Shown: positions 6,358 to 12,337 of the stretch, in pieces
How positions within the stretch are numbered: the first letter of the stretch is position 1
Layout: every line of letters starts with the position of its first letter
NCBI GenBank assembly: GCA_964412845.1
Contig: CAYPQM010000183.1
Span: 1 to 12,337 of the forward strand
Direction of reading: 5' to 3'
Length of the DNA stretch: 12,337 nucleotides
From: JAWWPY01 sp964412845
GTDB taxonomy: Bacteria > Actinomycetota > Actinomycetes > Streptosporangiales > Streptosporangiaceae
Translations under genes and position numbers: made by a program
The notes under the pieces: generated by a model
What the model saw: only the letters and a program-made list of their open reading frames with translations
Database searches by the model: none
What the model was told of the DNA's origin: nothing

Positions 6358-9300
6358 GTGGCGCGACGGAGGGCCAGGGCAGAAAGCGTGGACACCGATC
6401 GGGGTGACGGCACGATGTTCAGTGTGGCTGTACTCGGGCCATTAGCGGTCCGATCGCGGGGCGCGGTGGTGCCGGTCCCGGCGCCCAAGCAGCGGGTCAT
6501 CCTGGCCGCGCTGGCCCTGCGAGCCGGGCAGGTGCTCTCCTACGACGAGCTGGCCGAGATCGTGTGGGACGGCGCGCCGCCGGACGCCGCCCGGGTGGTC
6601 ACCCGCAACTACATCAGGCGGCTGCGGCAGGTCCTCGGGCCGGAGGCAGGCCGCCGGATACTGACCCGTGATCCTGGATACGCGCTCGATGCGGTGCCCG
6701 ATGAGGTGGACGCGCTGCGGTTCACCGCGCTGTGCATGCGGGCCGGCGAGGCGGTCCGCCAGGTTAACGAGGCAACGCGCGATCAGGCGGCGGGCGCCTC
6801 GGAAACATGGGACATGCTCGGCGAGGCGCTGGCGCTGTGGCGCGGGGATCCGCTGGCGGATGTTCCCTCGCACCTGCTCGCGACGGCTGAGATACCGCGG
6901 CTCGACGCGCTGCGGGCCCAGGCGTTCGAGTGGCGGATGGATGCCGGGCTCGCTCAGGGCAGGCACGCGGAACTGGTCACCGAACTGGCGCAGCTCGCGC
7001 TGCAGCACCCGTTGCGGGAACGTTTCCACGCCCAGCTGGTACTCGCGCTGTACCGGTGCGGGCGGCAGGCCGAGGCGCTGGCCGCCTATCAGCGGATCCG
7101 GCGCATGCTGGTGGACGAGCTGGGCGTGGAACCGGGCCCTGAACTGCGGGACCTGCAGCACGGGATTCTCGCTGGGGATCCCCGGCTGGCCGCCCCGGGT
7201 CCGGCCCTGACCAGCCTCGCCACAGCCGGTGCGGCTCGCGCCGGCGTGGCCCGCGGCGGCGCGCCGCCGGTCGGCCCGGTCCCGGCTAAGGTGGCGCCAG
7301 GCGGCGTGGCCCCAAGAGGCTTGGCGGCTGCAGGGGTGGCTTCTGCTGGAGTGGCGCGAGGCGGCGTGGCCCCGGATGGCACGGTCGCGGCCGGTGTGGC
7401 TCCGTCCAGTGTGATCGCGGGCAGTGTGGCTCCGTCCAGTGTGATCGCGGGTGGTGTGGTCGCGGACGGTGTGGTCACGGGTGGTGTGGCCCCGGATGGC
7501 ACGGTCGCGGCCGGTGTGGTCACGGACGGCGCGGCTCCGGGAGATGCGGCCCAGGGTGTCGTGGTCCCGCGGCAGCTGCCTGCCGGGGTGGCGCACTTCA
7601 CCGGGCGCACGGCTGAGCTGGCCACGCTGCGCGCCTGGCTGCGGGAGGCGTCAGCCGCGGCCGAGTCGGCCAAGGTCCTGGTGATCGGCGGCACCGCCGG
7701 AGCGGGCAAGACGGCCCTCGCGGTGCACTGGGCTCACCAGGCGGCGGCGAGCTTCCCGGGCGGCCAGCTGTACGTGAACCTGCGCGGATTCGATCCGTCG
7801 GGTGCCCCGGCGGCGTCGGCCGACGCGCTGCGCTGGTTCCTCGGTGCGCTCGGCGTGACCGAGGAGCGGATACCGGACAGCCTCGACGCGCGGGCGGCCA
7901 TGTACCGCAGCCTGGTGGCCGGCCAGCGGGTGCTGGTCATCCTGGACAACGCCCGCGATGCCGCGCAGGTGCGCCCGCTGCTGCCGGGCAGCCCGTCCTG
8001 CCTCGCCGTGGTGACCAGCCGCGCCCGGCTGCCCGGGCTGGCCGCGATCGAGGGCGCCCGGCTGGTACCGCTGGAAGTGCTGACCGCCACGGACGCCCGT
8101 GAGCTACTGGCGAGCCGGCTGGGCGAGCGGGCCCGCGCCGAGACCCAGGCGACCTGGCAGCTGACCGAGCTGTGCTCCCGGCTCCCGCTGGCGCTGAGCA
8201 TCGTCGCCGCCCGTGCGGCGGCCCGGCCCCGCCTGTCGCTGGCCGAACTGGCCCGCGAGCTGGCCGACGTGCGGGGACGGCTGGACGCCCTGGATGCTGG
8301 TGATCCTGCGGCCAGCGTCCGGGCCGTGTTCTCGTGGTCCTGCCAGCAGCTGAGCGGGTCGGCGGCACGGATGTTCCGGTTGCTGGGCTTGCACGCTGGC
8401 CCGGATATCAGTGTCCCGGCGGCGGCCAGCCTGGCCGGGCTGACGCCGTCGCGGGCGCGGGCGCTGATCGCCGAGCTGGCGGACGCGCACCTGATCGCGG
8501 AGCATGCCCCGGGCCGGTACGCCTTCCATGACCTGCTGCGCGCTTATGCGGCCGACCTGAGTGCGGCGGCCGACAGCGACGATGAGCGCCGCGATGCGCT
8601 GCACCGGGTACTCGACCATTACCTGCACACCGCGCATCCGGGCAGCCGGCTGCTGAACCCGGCCCGGCTGCATGTGGCCCTGCCGCCGCCGCGGCCGGGG
8701 GTGACCCTGGAGTGCATCGCCAGCGCTAGTGAGGCGCTGGCCTGGTTCGATGCCGAGCACCAGGTGCTGCTCGCCGCGATCACCCAGGCCAGCGACATGG
8801 GTTTCGACGCTCATGCCTGGCAGCTGCCCTGGACGCTGATGCTGTTCTTCGACCGGCAGGGCCACTGGCATGACCAGATCACCATCCAGCGCATCGCGAT
8901 CGCGGCCGCCAAGCGCCTGGGCGACCTCGCCGCGCAGGCGCGCGCCTATCGTGATCTGGGCACGACCTTTGGCCGGCACTGTGCCTTCGCCGCGTCACTA
9001 CCGTACTTCCGCCAGGCACTTGACTTGCACCGCCAGCTCGGCGACCGGCTCGGTCAGGCCCGGGTGCGTAACGAGATGGCGTTCGCTGCGGAGCAGCTGG
9101 GCAACCTCGGCGGGGCGCTTGATCACGCGCAGCAGGCCCTGGCCTTGGTCGAGGATGAGGGTAAGGGCAACGAGGCGGCCCTGGCCAAGGCCCTCAATGC
9201 GCTGGCCTGGCTGCATGGGCAGGGCGGTGATCCCGAGGCGGCCCTGAGCTACTGCGTGCGGGCGCTCGGGGTGGGCAGCGGGCGCGGGGACACCCTGAAC

Positions 9301-9588
9301 GAGGCCAGCATCTGGGACAGCATGGGCTACGCACACCACCAGCTGGGCCGCCTCGCCGAGTCCGTCAGCTGCTACCGCACGGCCGTGGGGATGCTCGACG
9401 GACTGAACGCCGGGTGTCACCAGGCGCCTATATTGATCCATCTCGGCGACGCCTGCCACGCGGCCGGGGAACCGGACGCCGCCCGCCAGGCCTGGCAGCG
9501 CGCCCTGACCCTCCTTGAGGACCTGAAGCACCCGGATGCCGAGCAGGCCCGGGCCAGGCTCAGCGGCCGCGTCCCGGTCAGTGCCTGA
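6358..9588 (+). CDS. AfsR-like SARP regulator (wHTH-BTAD-NB-ARC-TPR)
   Basis: The 1076-residue cytosolic transcription activator belongs to the large SARP/AfsR class that usually controls specialised metabolism. In order: an OmpR-type winged helix (about 21-112, with VTRNYIRRLRQVLG at 81-94 and GYAL), a bacterial transcriptional activation domain (about 117-275), a repetitive VAPxG linker (312-396), and an NB-ARC ATPase. The ATPase has Walker A GGTAGAGKT at 444-452, Walker B VLVILDN at 525-531, VVTSR, RLPLAL, and FHDLLRAYAADL from 723. At least four TPR units follow (about 855-1065). AfsR of S. coelicolor is 993 residues and is phosphorylated by AfsK; no kinase gene is seen here. ATG 6415 is an alternative start that removes 19 residues (MARRRARAES...). 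The gene lies 15 bp after glnA2, and its target genes are unknown; no biosynthetic cluster is in the window. Confidence 0.93.
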   Translation: MARRRARAESVDTDRGDGTMFSVAVLGPLAVRSRGAVVPVPAPKQRVILAALALRAGQVLSYDELAEIVWDGAPPDAARVVTRNYIRRLRQVLGPEAGRRILTRDPGYALDAVPDEVDALRFTALCMRAGEAVRQVNEATRDQAAGASETWDMLGEALALWRGDPLADVPSHLLATAEIPRLDALRAQAFEWRMDAGLAQGRHAELVTELAQLALQHPLRERFHAQLVLALYRCGRQAEALAAYQRIRRMLVDELGVEPGPELRDLQHGILAGDPRLAAPGPALTSLATAGAARAGVARGGAPPVGPVPAKVAPGGVAPRGLAAAGVASAGVARGGVAPDGTVAAGVAPSSVIAGSVAPSSVIAGGVVADGVVTGGVAPDGTVAAGVVTDGAAPGDAAQGVVVPRQLPAGVAHFTGRTAELATLRAWLREASAAAESAKVLVIGGTAGAGKTALAVHWAHQAAASFPGGQLYVNLRGFDPSGAPAASADALRWFLGALGVTEERIPDSLDARAAMYRSLVAGQRVLVILDNARDAAQVRPLLPGSPSCLAVVTSRARLPGLAAIEGARLVPLEVLTATDARELLASRLGERARAETQATWQLTELCSRLPLALSIVAARAAARPRLSLAELARELADVRGRLDALDAGDPAASVRAVFSWSCQQLSGSAARMFRLLGLHAGPDISVPAAASLAGLTPSRARALIAELADAHLIAEHAPGRYAFHDLLRAYAADLSAAADSDDERRDALHRVLDHYLHTAHPGSRLLNPARLHVALPPPRPGVTLECIASASEALAWFDAEHQVLLAAITQASDMGFDAHAWQLPWTLMLFFDRQGHWHDQITIQRIAIAAAKRLGDLAAQARAYRDLGTTFGRHCAFAASLPYFRQALDLHRQLGDRLGQARVRNEMAFAAEQLGNLGGALDHAQQALALVEDEGKGNEAALAKALNALAWLHGQGGDPEAALSYCVRALGVGSGRGDTLNEASIWDSMGYAHHQLGRLAESVSCYRTAVGMLDGLNAGCHQAPILIHLGDACHAAGEPDAARQAWQRALTLLEDLKHPDAEQARARLSGRVPVSA
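7291..7545 (+). repeat. In-frame 15-bp minisatellite: 17 VAPxG-like pentads
   Basis: Seventeen consecutive 15-bp units encode pentads such as VAPGG, VAPRG, VARGG, VAPDG, TVAAG, VAPSS, VIAGG, VVTGG and AAPGD in the SARP linker. Sub-repeats are exact at DNA level. A 34-bp block at 7366-7399 recurs at 7486-7519 (120 bp = 8 units apart), and a 28-bp block at 7394-7421 recurs at 7424-7451 (30 bp = 2 units). Because units are multiples of three, copy-number change would alter linker length without a frameshift. Confidence 0.9.
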
Positions 9589-9644
9589 CAATCGGTGCAA
9601 TGCGGCGCTACCGGGACGTTACCGCCACGGCGGACAATGGACGC

Positions 9645-9671
9645 AATGCACTTACCCCCCCCAAGTGCATT
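9645..9671. other. Hairpin with a C8 loop in the convergent intergenic region
   Basis: AATGCACTT (9645-9653) and AAGTGCATT (9663-9671) form a perfect 9-bp stem around a loop of A plus eight Cs (9654-9662). Its AT-rich stem stands out in this GC-rich context. It lies 56 bases after the SARP stop and 4 bases before the next hairpin. It may be part of a two-hairpin terminator or a separate binding site. Confidence 0.5.
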
Positions 9672-9675
9672 CCCC

Positions 9676-9707
9676 TCACCGGGGCCGTCTGCGGACGGCC
9701 CCGGTGA
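9676..9707. terminator. Bidirectional hairpin terminator
   Basis: The 14-base arms 9676-9689 (TCACCGGGGCCGTC) and 9694-9707 pair perfectly around a TGCG tetraloop. It sits between two convergent genes, 87 bases after the SARP stop and 16 bases beyond the stop of the minus-strand gene. It lacks a U-tract, as many actinobacterial terminators do. Its symmetry would serve both strands. Confidence 0.8.
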
Positions 9708-9723
9708 CATGTGGGGGCACCGC

Positions 9724-10443
9724 TCAGGGCTGCCGGGAGAACTCGTCGACCTGGTCAACCAGGTCGCGGTAGCTCCGCAGCGAGGTGCGCAGTTCCTCGG
9801 TGTCGGTGTCAGCGCCCTGCCAGGAGGACTTCAGGGACCGCTCCCGCTCCTGCAGGGCAGTGATGAGTCCGCGGAGTGTCTCGGCCGCGAGATCCGCTGC
9901 CCGTTCGACCGAGCCGCGCGGGTCGTCAACGAACATCGACTGGATCTCGCGCCAGCGCTGATCGGGGTTCGTCGCTGGTGAGCTGCGGGCGAGGGGCACA
10001 CCGGGAGTCACTCCCACGGGCGCGACATCCGGGATCGTCTCGGCTGCGGGGAAGGTCCTGGCTGCGGGCACCGGCGCGAAGGCTGCGGGCGCCGGCGCGA
10101 AGGTCGACTCATCCGAGGCCAGAATCGCCGCATCCGGATCGTTCCCGGCAGCTGGCCCAGCCTCGGGAGCTGCAGTCTCCGGCGTCACGGGATCAGGCGC
10201 CGCAGCCTCAGGCACCCCGGCCTCCGCGGCTGCCCCGGACTCGTGGCCGGTGTCCGGCGTGTCCTCGTCGATTCCCAGGATCAGCACATCCGCATCGTCC
10301 TCAGCACTAGCCGGCGCAGCCTCCGCCGTCTCCGGCGTGAGGATCAGCACATCGGCGTCGTCCTGGATGATGGGGCCGGCGGCCGCGGCGGGGCCGGGCT
10401 CTTCCGTTCCCTGGAAGCGGTCATCGTAGCGAGATGCATTCAT
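9724..10443 (-). CDS. Hypothetical disordered protein with a C-terminal WRxIQ domain
   Basis: The 239-residue product has no named family that I recognise. Residues 1-160 are rich in Ala, Pro, Glu and Asp and predicted disordered. They contain the repeated acidic-hydrophobic motif DDADVLIL at 28-35 and 49-56, a weaker NDPDAAIL at 101-108, and FAPAPAA/FAPVPAA at 115-128, encoded by a 21-bp tandem repeat. Residues 163-232 form a folded-looking helical domain, with WREIQSMFVDDPRGSVERAA near its start and LRTSLRSYRDLVDQV near its end. The same signature occurs in the upstream partner gene, so the two are paralogous in this domain. There is no signal peptide or membrane segment. ATG 10443 lies 3 bases after the partner's stop and 8 bases after AAGGA (10452-10456), so the pair is probably translationally coupled. 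The role is unknown. Confidence 0.8.
   Translation of the reverse strand: MNASRYDDRFQGTEEPGPAAAAGPIIQDDADVLILTPETAEAAPASAEDDADVLILGIDEDTPDTGHESGAAAEAGVPEAAAPDPVTPETAAPEAGPAAGNDPDAAILASDESTFAPAPAAFAPVPAARTFPAAETIPDVAPVGVTPGVPLARSSPATNPDQRWREIQSMFVDDPRGSVERAADLAAETLRGLITALQERERSLKSSWQGADTDTEELRTSLRSYRDLVDQVDEFSRQP
10060..10101 (-). repeat. 21-bp tandem duplication in the disordered-protein gene
   Basis: Two adjacent 21-bp units (10060-10080 and 10081-10101, plus strand GGCTGCGGGC[A/G]CCGGCGCGAA) differ at one base. They encode the FAPAPAA/FAPVPAA heptads, in frame. Confidence 0.8.
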
Positions 10444-10446
10444 GGG

Positions 10447-11121
10447 TCACGTCCTTCGGATCTCGGGGGCTGCTTCGTGCTCGGCCAGGACGGCCGGGCC
10501 CGGGCCGTAATCCGATGCCTCCGGGACGCGGGTGCGCACGTCCTCGCCGCTGGTGATCACTTCGTCGCGGTTGACTGCCGCCGGGTCGCCCGTGGGCTCG
10601 CCGAGCAGGTCCTGGAACAGTGCGCGGTAGTGGATCATCGCCTGCCGCAGGTCTTCGGTCGACGCCGTGCCCGCCGTGGCACCGGTGCTGATGTCCGTGG
10701 CGGCGCGGTAATGATCAAGGGTCTGGGCATGCTCGACGGACAGATCCGCGAGGACCTGATCCTTGTGTTCGGTGGGATATCCACGCTCGGTCATGACGGT
10801 GCTGACCAGGGCCTGTGCGTCGGCGACGGCATTTCGCGGCGCATCCACGAATCGTTCCTGGATGTGCCTCCATTGATCGGCGTGCTGCGCTCGCACGGCG
10901 GGATCCAGCGGCTGGATATCAAAGCCCTTGACCCGCTTCTCCCGTTCGGTGAGTTCGGCTTCGCCCTGCCGGCGGCTGGCTTTCTCCTCCACCACGCGGT
11001 CATATTCAGGGCCGAAACGCTCGCGGAGCCGACGGCGGCGCGCTTGAGAGATGCCTGCCGCCACCGCAGCTGCCACGATGAGAATGACAACGATGACGAT
11101 CACGACGGTCCCAGTTGACAT
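10447..11121 (-). CDS. Membrane-anchored hypothetical protein with a WRxIQ domain
   Basis: The 224-residue product has one N-terminal transmembrane segment (about 5-24, VVIVIVVILIVAAAVAAG) followed by RRRR, placing the rest in the cytoplasm. A charged, probably coiled region (about 38-68) precedes a helical domain with DQWRHIQERFVDAPRNAV (82-99). That is followed by a second helical stretch (LADLSVEHAQTLDHYRAA, 124-141) and LRQAMIHYRALFQDLL (158-173). I recall similar small membrane proteins in many actinobacteria, all of unknown function. The start ATG 11121 has GGAGG (11128-11132) 6 bases upstream. It is the first gene of a two-gene operon; its stop is 3 bases from the start of the disordered partner. 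It is divergent from glnE. A scaffold or envelope-associated role is possible but unproven. Confidence 0.85.
   Translation of the reverse strand: MSTGTVVIVIVVILIVAAAVAAGISQARRRRLRERFGPEYDRVVEEKASRRQGEAELTEREKRVKGFDIQPLDPAVRAQHADQWRHIQERFVDAPRNAVADAQALVSTVMTERGYPTEHKDQVLADLSVEHAQTLDHYRAATDISTGATAGTASTEDLRQAMIHYRALFQDLLGEPTGDPAAVNRDEVITSGEDVRTRVPEASDYGPGPAVLAEHEAAPEIRRT
10452..10456 (-). promoter_or_regulatory. Ribosome binding site inside the upstream gene
   Basis: AAGGA, read on the minus strand, lies 8 bases before ATG 10443 and inside the last codons of the membrane-protein gene. This supports the chosen start and coupled translation of the pair. Confidence 0.7.
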
Positions 11122-11273
11122 GGGGTACCTCCGGGTTCTTATAGACCGCTTTCGCAGCTGCCCGCCATCTACCGGCTCAAACCGGCGGGGCCTCCGCCGT
11201 GCCGGGGCGCGGTAACTGACCTGGCCTCCATCTGGGCGGCCGCGCTTGTCCCAGCTACGGTTCAGGGGTGAGC
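11122..11273. promoter_or_regulatory. Divergent region, membrane-protein operon / glnE
   Basis: These 152 bases separate two divergent starts. They hold GGAGG at 11128-11132 for the minus gene, a TATAAG-like -10 on the minus strand at 11138-11143, and a CGGCGG-GGCCT-CCGCCG hairpin at 11183-11199. The TATAAG is so close to the start that transcription would begin within the Shine-Dalgarno, so its role is doubtful. No GlnR-type GTnAC repeat is evident. Confidence 0.3.
11264..11268 (+). promoter_or_regulatory. Ribosome binding site deciding the glnE start
   Basis: AGGGG lies 5 bases before ATG 11274. An in-frame GTG two codons earlier (11268) overlaps this site and has no Shine-Dalgarno of its own, so ATG 11274 is preferred. 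Confidence 0.5.
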
Positions 11274-12337
11274 ATGCTGCGCAGGACCTCGGCGGCCGGC
11301 CGGCTGGCCCGGATGGGCTTTGCTGACGCCGAGCAGGCGCAGCAACTGATCACCGAGGATCTCGCGCTCGATCCCGACGGCGCCGACGCTGACCTGTTCG
11401 AGGCGCTCGCCGCCGCTGCCGACCCGGATCTGGCCCTGGCCGCGCTGGCCCGGATGTCGTTCGACGCTGAGCTGCGCGTCGCGCTGCGTGCCGATCCGGG
11501 GCTGCGCATCAGGCTGACGGCTGTGCTCGGGGCCAGTGTGGCTCTCGGTGATCATCTGGCCAGGCATCCGGATGACTGGCGGGTGCTCCAGGGCGAGGAC
11601 GCACTGCGCCGCCCTGCGGCGGCGGAACTGCGCGCGACCTTGCTGAAGGCCACCGGCGCGGGGGCTGAGCCGGAGCCGGTGGCGCAGCCTGGGCAGGCTC
11701 CCGGCGGGGACCCGGCGACCGCGCTGCGGGTCGCCTACCGCCGCCACTTGGTGCACCTGGCGGCCAGGGATCTCACCGGCCTGGTCCCGTTCGGCGAGGT
11801 TGCCTCGGAACTCGCCGACCTCGCCGCCGCAGCGCTCGAGGCCGCACTGGCCATCGCTCGCTCGCAGCTGCCCGCGGGGTCACCCCCCGGCCGGCTCGCG
11901 GTGATCGCCATGGGCAAATGTGGCGGCCAGGAACTGAACTACGCCAGTGACGTGGATGTGATCTTCGTAGCCGCAGCCCCGGAACCGGGGAACGCAGCCG
12001 GCTCGGGGGCCGGCGGCAGCAGAGCGGGCGGCTCCGGGAAAGGAGCCGGTCCCGGAGTGGGCGGTCCCGGAGTGGGCGGTCCCGGAGCAGCGGCTGGTCC
12101 TGGGGCAGCGGGCGGCTCCGGGGACCGGCCAGCCGATGCCGAGGCGGCCGCGCTGGCCACGGCCACCCGCCTGGCCGCGGGCCTGATCCGGGTCTGCTCG
12201 CAAACCGCGGCCGATGGGGCGCTGTTTCCCGTCGACCCGAACCTGCGCCCGGAAGGCCGCAGCGGGCCGCTGGTCCGGACCCTGGCCAGCCACATCGCCT
12301 ACTACGAGCGCTGGGCCAAGACCTGGGAGTTCCAGGC
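11274..12337 (+). CDS. glnE: Glutamine synthetase adenylyltransferase/deadenylylase, 5' part
   Basis: The first 354 residues are visible; the frame runs off the right edge (family length is near 1000). GlnE adds AMP to, and removes it from, a tyrosine of glutamine synthetase in response to nitrogen status. The N-terminal helical region carries the typical LARMGFADAEQA opening, HPDDWRVL, and YRRHLVHLAARDL. It leads into the nucleotidyltransferase core GKCGGQELNYASDVDVIF, with metal-binding Asp226 and Asp228, and later FPVDPNLRPEGRSGPL. Between FVAAAPEP and the helix starting near DRPADAEAAALATATRLAAG lies a Gly/Ala/Pro-rich insert of about 45 residues (about 239-283). That insert is absent from GlnE sequences I know and includes three 15-bp GPGVG-type units. 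The partner is presumably GlnA1 elsewhere, since the GlnA2 here lacks the target Tyr. Confidence 0.95.
   Translation, partial: MLRRTSAAGRLARMGFADAEQAQQLITEDLALDPDGADADLFEALAAAADPDLALAALARMSFDAELRVALRADPGLRIRLTAVLGASVALGDHLARHPDDWRVLQGEDALRRPAAAELRATLLKATGAGAEPEPVAQPGQAPGGDPATALRVAYRRHLVHLAARDLTGLVPFGEVASELADLAAAALEAALAIARSQLPAGSPPGRLAVIAMGKCGGQELNYASDVDVIFVAAAPEPGNAAGSGAGGSRAGGSGKGAGPGVGGPGVGGPGAAAGPGAAGGSGDRPADAEAAALATATRLAAGLIRVCSQTAADGALFPVDPNLRPEGRSGPLVRTLASHIAYYERWAKTWEFQ
12048..12092 (+). repeat. Three 15-bp units in the glnE insert
   Basis: GGTCCCGGAGTGGGC occurs at 12048-12062 and 12063-12077, with a diverged third unit at 12078-12092. They encode GPGVG, GPGVG and GPGAA. The units are in frame and sit inside the Gly-rich insert after the catalytic DVD motif. 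Confidence 0.88.

Noticed and set aside
7291..7545. CRISPR-like array
   Set aside because: Units are contiguous 15-bp coding repeats without spacers and lie inside an open reading frame.
6442..7596. Minus-strand frame encoding repeated RDHT/GRSHT units opposite the SARP linker
   Set aside because: The repeats are just the complement of the 15-bp coding array; the remainder has no domain and the sense strand is clearly the SARP gene.
6358..9588. NB-ARC/TPR protein as an antiphage (Avs/STAND) defence gene
   Set aside because: The N-terminal winged helix plus BTAD identifies a SARP transcription factor; no effector domain or defence neighbours are present.
10243..11118. Plus-strand open frame opposite the membrane/disordered pair
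   Set aside because: The minus-strand genes have good ribosome sites, a transmembrane segment and a shared domain; the antisense frame spans both genes and their junction with no homology I recognise.
11138..11143. TATAAG as a firm -10 promoter for the membrane-protein operon
   Set aside because: The transcript would begin inside the GGAGG ribosome site, and no -35 is present, so it is kept only as a note within the intergenic entry.

Overview
The window comes from a high-GC actinomycete. G or C dominates third codon positions, GTG starts are common, and the proteins are of Streptomyces / Streptosporangiales type: a GlnA2-type glutamine synthetase, a GlnE adenylyltransferase, a multidomain SARP (AfsR-like) regulator and a fused glutamine-dependent NAD synthetase. 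It is mainly a chromosomal nitrogen/NAD neighbourhood. I see no mobile element, CRISPR array, tRNA or rRNA.

Layout. 1-93 (+) is the 3' end of an unidentified gene, overlapping the tail of a convergent class I SAM methyltransferase (29-847, -). A 115-bp divergent region with an inverted repeat separates the methyltransferase from a PhzF-family isomerase (963-1793, +). The last ~40 bp of phzF are tandemly duplicated just past its stop. A DUF2891 protein (1909-2946, +) follows and meets nadE (2956-4767, -) end to end, 9 bp apart. The 213-bp nadE/glnA2 divergent region holds a probable leaderless nadE promoter, a perfect 14-bp palindrome and two GTAAC half-sites 11 bp apart that resemble a GlnR or PhoP box. 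glnA2 (4981-6342, +) is followed after 15 bp by a large SARP/NB-ARC/TPR regulator (6358-9588, +). The regulator ends at a strong hairpin terminator shared with a convergent two-gene operon (11121 to 9724, -). That operon encodes a membrane-anchored protein and a disordered protein that share a C-terminal domain of unknown function. A divergent region leads to glnE (11274 onward, +), which runs off the window end.

How they fit. GlnA2 is a glutamine-synthetase-family ligase (glutamine or gamma-glutamyl-polyamine formation), NadE uses glutamine as its amide donor, and GlnE adenylylates glutamine synthetase. In Mycobacterium tuberculosis glnE and glnA2 are neighbours; here a SARP regulator and the paralogous pair lie between them. 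The SARP gene sits so close to glnA2 that it is probably read on the same transcript, which would tie a specialised-metabolism-type activator to nitrogen status.

A recurring theme is tandem duplication. There are 17 VAPxG-like pentads (15-bp units) in the SARP linker, GPGVG 15-bp units in a glnE insert, a 21-bp duplication in the disordered-protein gene, and a 44-bp-period duplication at the phzF end. I found no clearly new defence or catalytic system. The least explained items are the paralogous membrane/disordered pair and the elastin-like linker of the regulator.
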